From positions 268,001 through 332,000 of the forward strand of contig BDSL01000087.1 in assembly GCA_003116995.1 (NCBI GenBank): a stretch of 64,000 nucleotides of DNA, read 5' to 3'. The DNA is from Yamagishiella unicocca (taxonomy: Eukaryota > Chlorophyta > Chlorophyceae > Chlamydomonadales > Volvocaceae). The notes under the pieces were generated by a model. It did no database searches. It had not been told where the DNA came from and saw only the letters and a program-made list of their open reading frames with translations. Position numbers and translations under genes: made by a program. This document shows positions 58,501-64,000 of this stretch, piece after piece (within the stretch, counting starts at the first letter, position 1; every line of letters begins with the position of its first letter).

Positions 58501-61500
58501 TACGACCGCTCGATCGTAAGGGCTGTTCCTGATTTGCCGTACACGATTGTTCCTTCCAGGGTAATGTCAATCGCTTCCGGCTTGTGAGGCCCGTCGTGCT
58601 CCGAAACCTGGTTATGTACAATCTGGCACCGGGCGGCGTGTACCCGCTCTACAGTCAGATCTACATCGACGGATATCCCGTACCCTTGCCTCAACCGGAG
58701 GGGGCGGATGCGCCCTGGACCAACAGCTCCCTGCCTCTGTGGTTCTTCAGCTGCGCCAGGTGTGACAGCACCAGGGATGGAGGTAGAGGCAGTAGCATGG
58801 ATGGAGGTGGAGGCAGTAGCAGGGATGGAGGTAGAGGCAGTAGCAGGGAAGTAGAGGCAGTAGCATGGATGGAGGTGGAGGCAGTAGCAGGGATGGAGGT
58901 AGAGGCAGTAGCAGGGAAGTAGAGGCAGTAGCAGGGAGGTAGAGGCAGTAGCATGCTGGAACCTTTACTTTTTTGCAGGGCAGAAAATGATGGATGGGTG
59001 GCACATACAGTCACTGGTATTTCCCTGCCTGCTGCCCTCTGCCGAACCCACCAACAACGCCTTGATGTATGTGTGTCCACACCTCTTGCCTGTCACCACG
59101 TGAAGGTCGGAGGCGGCCCTCGAGTACCGCCCCACACCCGCCGAGCTGGCGGCTCTTCCTCCGGGTCTGAGCGGTGTTGGCAGCAGTGATGGGCTTGTTC
59201 AGTTGCGGCCCCGCCTTGCACTCGAAAACGTGACGCTGGTGGTTCTGGAGCCAGAGTGGCGGGCGCTGGTCGCAGCAGTGCTGCTGCAGCACGCGCCTCG
59301 TGCCATGTCAGAAGCACAGCAGTGGCAGCAGGCGGATGACAGGCCTAGTAATCAGGACATGCCTGGTGATCAGGAGGAGGTGCTGGCAGCCCAAAGCGAT
59401 GACTTCGCTGCCGACATAGTGGTGGCCATTGGCATGCCCCCGGACTCGCCAATATACCCAGATATCCCTCAATCACCTCCGACACCGCCTGCACCACCGC
59501 CGAGGCCGCCAGCACCGCCCCCTTCGCCCCCTTTTTCGGGCACCACGCGAGCTGCCTTGCTTGCTTTCGCTGCATCATCCCAGGTAAGCTAGCACCAAGT
59601 GCACTCTTTGTTAAGAAGGAATACTAGCCCACCTGTTTGGTTGGGCTAGCGTCAGCAGCCACTTTGCTTGCCGGCACCACCTGCTGTGCGCACACGGGAG
59701 GTGCGGCTGGAGGAAGGGAGGAAGCCCGGGTACAATTCTACCGGCGTTATTAAGCCTCATTGCCTTCCGTTCTGGTGAAGCTGCCCAGCAGCTGGAGTTT
59801 GCTGTGTTCATGGTTGCCTCGCAGCCAGGTATCCCCAGGCCCAGAAATGCCATGTTGTGTGAAGGGAGCCCCTGAGCTACCAGCACAGGGGTTCAAGGAT
59901 TGCTGTTGCCGGGCCTTCTTCCGTGGCCGGTGCCGAACAGTCTGCAGTAACGGAATCATCACATTGTTTCGCACCCTTGCGCAGCCGCTGTCGTACGATT
60001 ACGGCGCAGGAGTGCTGGTGTTGGCGGTTGCGAGGCACTACGGCTGGACAGGCACCAACGTAACGATCACATACCAGCTGCCGCCCGATGCGCCACCTAG
60101 TGCATCGCTCCTGTCGTACCCTGACATCGTCCTGCCGTACAAGGAGCTCGCAGGTAGGGGGCATAGGACCACCACAACAGCAGCCGAGAAGACAAAAGCC
60201 AGCCATCCCCGGTCGCTTCCCTCCTCAAACGCACGGACCTGTTGCTGGTTGCCAAGAGTGGATGGGCCCTCCCTCACCCACCCAAACTTACCCACGGGTT
60301 TCCCTCGAACCCAAACTTACCCAACCCCGCCCTGCCCAACCCTGCCCTGCCCAACTCAACTCGTAGATCTGCACATCGACTTTGAAGTGGGCTTTGCTGC
60401 CAGGGCCTCAGCTGACCGGCCAGCTGCTGCAAGCGACCCGCTGCAGTCGCCTGAGTCCCACAATGACGCCGATCGTGGCGTTCCAGCCTATAACGACACC
60501 ATCCCTTCAGATCCACCTCTCCCTACCCAAAATCCTACAGCTAACCCTGTCCACGAGAAGCTACAGCAGCCCCAGCAGGTTACAGTCCCGGCCAGCATCT
60601 TTCCAAGCCACCAAGGCCGGCCAGCCTGGGTGATCCCAGTTGTGAGCGCTGGGGCAGCACTGGCCAGTGCCGCACTGCTGGCAGCAGTCATTTTTGGACT
60701 TGTCATGGCGTACCGCTACAGGTCGCGACGCAAGATGCATAGCGGGTTTGATGACATGATGATAAAAACATTTCCCAATAACCTTGCTATCGGATGCAGC
60801 AAGAGAAGCAAATGCACTACAAGCGACACGGGCCGTGCATCGCTGCCATCGGCCCAAGTGCGCATCGACGCGTCGCCCACTGGAGACGAGGCATCTGCGG
60901 CGAAGGCCCCTAGCATCACTTTTGCGAGACCTGAAAGCTTGGCTAGCTCACCGGCCGATGCTGGCACCTGGACGGTGGGCAGCAGCGCCCCCACCTCATT
61001 AGTGGCCGTGACGGTACAAGGTGGAGGGAATGCCGGGTATGAGGACGGAAAGGTATATGTATTTGCCAGGGACCGTAGCGCCAGCCACATAGGGAGGTAA
61101 ATCCCTCCTTGAATCCCCCATCATTCCCACCTTGGCGGCTCGCAGGTGATCCAAGCGGCGATGATCCATTCGGCTCCGCCTGACTCGCAGCATGAGCTGC
61201 AGCAACCACCACCATCACAGCAGCAGCAGGGAGCCGACGGGGGTGGCGCCAGCACATTAGAGGTTGGCGGTTCGCATGCAGCCATGGTGACATGGACGGG
61301 GGGTTTCGGCAGTGATGAAGCCCGCGTTCGGAGCTCTGGTGATGAGGCGTCCTACACATCAGAAGTACTCGTAAGCTACGTCAAATGCATAGTCGTGATC
61401 CTAGTCCATGTGCACGCCCGCTGTCTGTAGCCGCAACCAGCAGCAGCTCATCATTAAAGAAAGGGCGCGGTTCAAACGCAGGGTCTCTGTGCCCGCTGAG

Positions 61501-64000
61501 TCACCATTTGCCCCAATACCCAGGGCGACATGTTGTGCTCCTTGAAAAACAGGGGGCCCTGCTAGCGCAAGGGATGGGAATCCAGCCTGAAAGGGAATAT
61601 CCACATGGTACTGTTTACATGGTCTTTCGGCGACCAGGCAGCACCCGAGGGGCTGGGTGTGCTCGCAACCGCCGCCATCCCTTCACTCCTCCCGCCCCGT
61701 GCTGCACTGCTGTACACAGCTCCTGCCTCGTCCCGTCCCGTCCCTCCCTATACACGCTGCGTGACCCATCAGTCATTTCTGAGCTGGGCGCGGAGTAGGA
61801 AGAGGAGTGCTGGGTGCCACAATGCTGGCGGCCTCGGCCTTGGCTTCATAGCCGCCTTGAACGATTGGCTTTTAACAACCATGTCCAACCGGGTCGAGCT
61901 CCGGGACGACATGAACATGGCCATCCAGACTCTGGGGGTAAGGCGGGCTGGTGGCGGGGCAGACAAGAGCTCCACCGCCTTGCTTGGACAAGTGGTCGAA
62001 CAAGTGGTCTATCTAGTGCCAGGAAAGGAACAGATGGCGTCTGCTGCCCGTCCCCCGGATACAGATAAAATTAACATAGGCAGCAGCGACGCGAATATAC
62101 AGCAGCAGCGATGGAGAATATACAAACCTCCGTGATGGAGTCCGTTGATACCATGCCGCGCTCTCCACCCTCTGCCGTGCGCCGGATTTCAGGCCGAGCT
62201 GGGAGACCCCGAGCTGTGCGTGAACTCGGTGCTCGGACATGGCGGGTGCGGAGTGGTGTATCAGGGCACGTGGCGGAGGCTGCCAGTGGCGATCAAGACG
62301 CTGGTGGTATCGGCTGAGGCACTGGGGAGCGGGGATGGTGTTGCCCGGCACCGCGCCGTGCTGGAGGCCGCCATATCAATTAGCCTGATACATGTCAACA
62401 TCGTGGGTAAGCGTTGTGGGCGCGTGGAATTTATTAGCACGCTACGCATGAGCAGTTTATGTATGATCAGGCGGCTGCCCTCGGGAGATTGATGCATACC
62501 AACACCTCAATTGACAAACACTCGTACAATTCATGTACTTACAGCAGCGAGTGCTAGCAGCAACGCGTGAGAGTAGAAGCGTTACAGCAATTTTATGAAG
62601 GAAGCGAGCCCCTGTGTACAGAATGCCCCGTTCACACGACCAGACCCGGCCGGTAGCCCTCTCAGTCGATATGTGTAATCAATGTGGCCCCCTGAAACAC
62701 GGGCACGTGTAGCACATGCTCCCGAACCCCACCTTTTGAAATGTCGCGCGCGATATTTGCTTGTTCTGTTGCTTGTTGAGAGCAAATCATTTACCCTGCC
62801 TCTGTCAGCGATGACCATGCTCTTGCTGGTAAATCCATCCCACCCACTACAGCGACCTATTCGTACGACCTGAGGCCTCTCGTACAGAAGCCGTCAGCTT
62901 CAGAGGGTGGCGGCACAGGCGGCACAGATGACTCCAATCTGGGGGTTTCGGAGCTCGGCCAGCAGCCTGAGGCGTGCGAGGCATTCAAGGTGTACATCAT
63001 CCAGGAGCTCTGCGACGGCGGCACTCTGCACCAACTGCTGGGTGGGTGCTGGCTGGGTGGGTGAATGGGGCCGGTTGTGAAAGCGCTTACAGTTGAATTA
63101 TCGGATGCAACTTGAATCATGGGCCGATTGCGGGTCATTGTAGCGAAGCTACACAGCAAGCACATAAGGCTGTACAACAGACCTAATAAGTACTAATAAC
63201 TACGCTCGCTCAGCATCCTAGGAGGCCTTTTCGCGACCTTCGTTACATTTGGTATCGAGACCAAATGTAACGAAGGTCGCGAAAAGGCCTCCTAGGGACG
63301 ACCTTGCGAAAGCAAGGGAGAACCGGTTTGGTCTCGATACCAAATGTAACGAAGGTCGCGAAAAGGCCACCTAGGATGCTGAGCGAGCGTAGTTATTAGT
63401 ACTTATTAGGTCTGTTGTACAGCCTTATGTGCTTGCTGTGTAGCTTCGCTACAGTCATACATGCAATTTTGGCTCGTGACGGTGTACCATCTCGACATCC
63501 AAGCCGACTGACACCTGCCCTCCCGCCTGTCCTCGCCGCTGCGCGCAGAAAAAAGCATAATCGGCTGCCTGCCAGCCGGCAGCCCCTCCCAGCTGCTGAC
63601 GCTGCGCCTGGCGCTGGACGTGGCCCTGGGCATGCAGCATATCCACAGCTGCCGCATTGTGCATGGTGACCTCAAGCCAGGTGGGAGGACCGTCAATGGC
63701 TGGGGCTGGGGCCGGCCTTTCTACTAGTCGACCTCGTACATATCCACGCGATCATCAATGCACCCCCCACAAGGCGCTCAGCTAGCTGACTTGATCCGTG
63801 CCTGCACCAAACTCCCCTGAGCTCAACACATGGTGTGTGACCATCGTCCTTGCCACCCAATGCCCTCATCCTGCGGGCATCCAGAGAACGTGCTGCTAGC
63901 GTTTGGCTCCCGGGCGGACCATGACCCCTGGAATCCACCGGTCAATAAAATGCCCCCACCTGGAGCCTTCTTCGGATCTTCGTTGGCTTCGGAGGCACTG
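52595..64000 (+). CDS. Receptor-like protein kinase, copy 2 (partial, runs off window)
   Basis: Tandem paralog of the gene at 35473-49351 with matching exon phases: 52595-52653, 53003-53816, 54289-54806, 55413-55678, 55797-55968, 56604-56678, 56979-57122, 57256-57359, 58126-58279, 58560-58759, 59106-59583, 59985-60153, 60367-61052, 61146-61370, 61773-61937, 62193-62406, 62853-63041, 63549-63680, 63885 to beyond the window. Differences in exon length from copy 1 are multiples of three. The transmembrane helix is WVIPVVSAGAALASAALLAA; the kinase motifs GHGGCGVVYQG, VAIK and HGDLKPENVLL are intact; DFG and the C-lobe lie outside. A TAA in the stretch before 52595 shows that the first listed exon must be joined to an upstream one. 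The exon at 59106 follows an AAG rather than CAG acceptor. No inactivating change is visible, so both copies may be functional. Confidence 0.85.
53277..53580 (+). repeat. Coding 27-bp minisatellite (GFGSADSGD), copy 2
   Basis: About 11 units, more homogeneous than in copy 1 and about 140 bp shorter, but still in frame. Confidence 0.9.
57448..57692. repeat. Intronic minisatellite, TACTGCAGTTGGA type, copy 2
   Basis: About 18 imperfect units, in the same intron as the longer array at 42057-42395. Confidence 0.85.
58764..58954 (+). repeat. 24-bp repeat, expanded (copy 2)
   Basis: About eight units of AGGGATGGAGGTAGAGGCAG plus four bases or shortened variants, just after the donor at 58760. Copy 1 has two units at this place. 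Confidence 0.85.
63139..63453. mobile_element. Foldback (long inverted repeat) element in a kinase intron
   Basis: A 315-bp insertion between the exons ending 63041 and starting 63549. It starts TGTAGCGAAGCTACAC and ends with the exact reverse complement. The arms pair over about 130 bp with one visible mismatch, and part of the left arm is inverted again in the middle, giving a nested hairpin. The 5-bp direct repeat GTCAT flanks it (63134-63138 and 63454-63458). Copy 1 shows the empty site near 47339-47346. Confidence 0.85.

Noticed and set aside
61605..62135. Single continuous exon across the kinase copy 2 juxtamembrane region
   Set aside because: Only 61773-61937 is conserved in phase with copy 1; the rest is intron read-through.

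Overview
This window is nuclear DNA of a volvocine green alga (Chlamydomonadales: Chlamydomonas or a close relative). The evidence is the very high GC, genes cut into many short exons by GT-AG introns, Ala/Pro/Gly-rich low-complexity protein segments, TGTAA-type 3' end signals, interstitial telomere-type TTTTAGGG units, and a LINE-type retroelement of the kind common in this group. There are no bacterial operons. Gene models below were assembled by eye from splice sites, reading phase and, for the kinases, comparison of two paralogs in the window. Most internal exon junctions keep phase.

Layout. (1) 82-6058, minus: LETM1, the mitochondrial inner-membrane cation/proton exchange and ribosome-binding protein, with an EF-hand. 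(2) 7354-10648, plus: a secreted, probably GPI-anchored protein with GLLGGG repeats; it diverges from LETM1 across a 1.3-kb intergenic stretch. (3) 12478-17178, minus: a 1193-residue coiled-coil protein with a very acidic C-terminal half and a coding 60-bp minisatellite; it converges on gene 2. (4) 18763-18834, minus: tRNA-Arg(ACG). (5) 18937-22472: a LINE-derived insertion made of three end-to-end pieces inside one 15-bp target-site duplication. (6) 23403-25583, minus: a hemerythrin (HHE) domain protein. (7) 27101-32279, minus: an unrecognised multi-exon membrane protein whose introns hold telomere-like repeats, a 180-bp GGT tract and a recurring intron motif. (8) 34.2-64.0 kb: a tandem segmental duplication, about 16-17 kb per unit. 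Each unit carries one large plus-strand receptor-like protein kinase: a hydrophobic N-terminus, a repeat-rich ectodomain, one transmembrane helix and a TKL-like cytoplasmic kinase. The second copy runs off the right edge.

The kinase pair works as a natural comparison of full and empty sites. Introns present in both copies differ by a 105-bp SINE-like insertion with a 12-bp duplication, a 665-bp terminal-inverted-repeat element, a roughly 57-bp mini-insertion that recurs elsewhere in the window, a lower-GC 0.65-kb block, and a 315-bp foldback element with a 5-bp duplication. The most unusual signals are two short dispersed motifs. One (about 40 bp) lies in introns of three genes, in three cases 17-25 nt inside the donor of an exon ending CTGCAG, which suggests introner-like behaviour. 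The other (about 50 bp) is shown to be insertional by the kinase paralogs.
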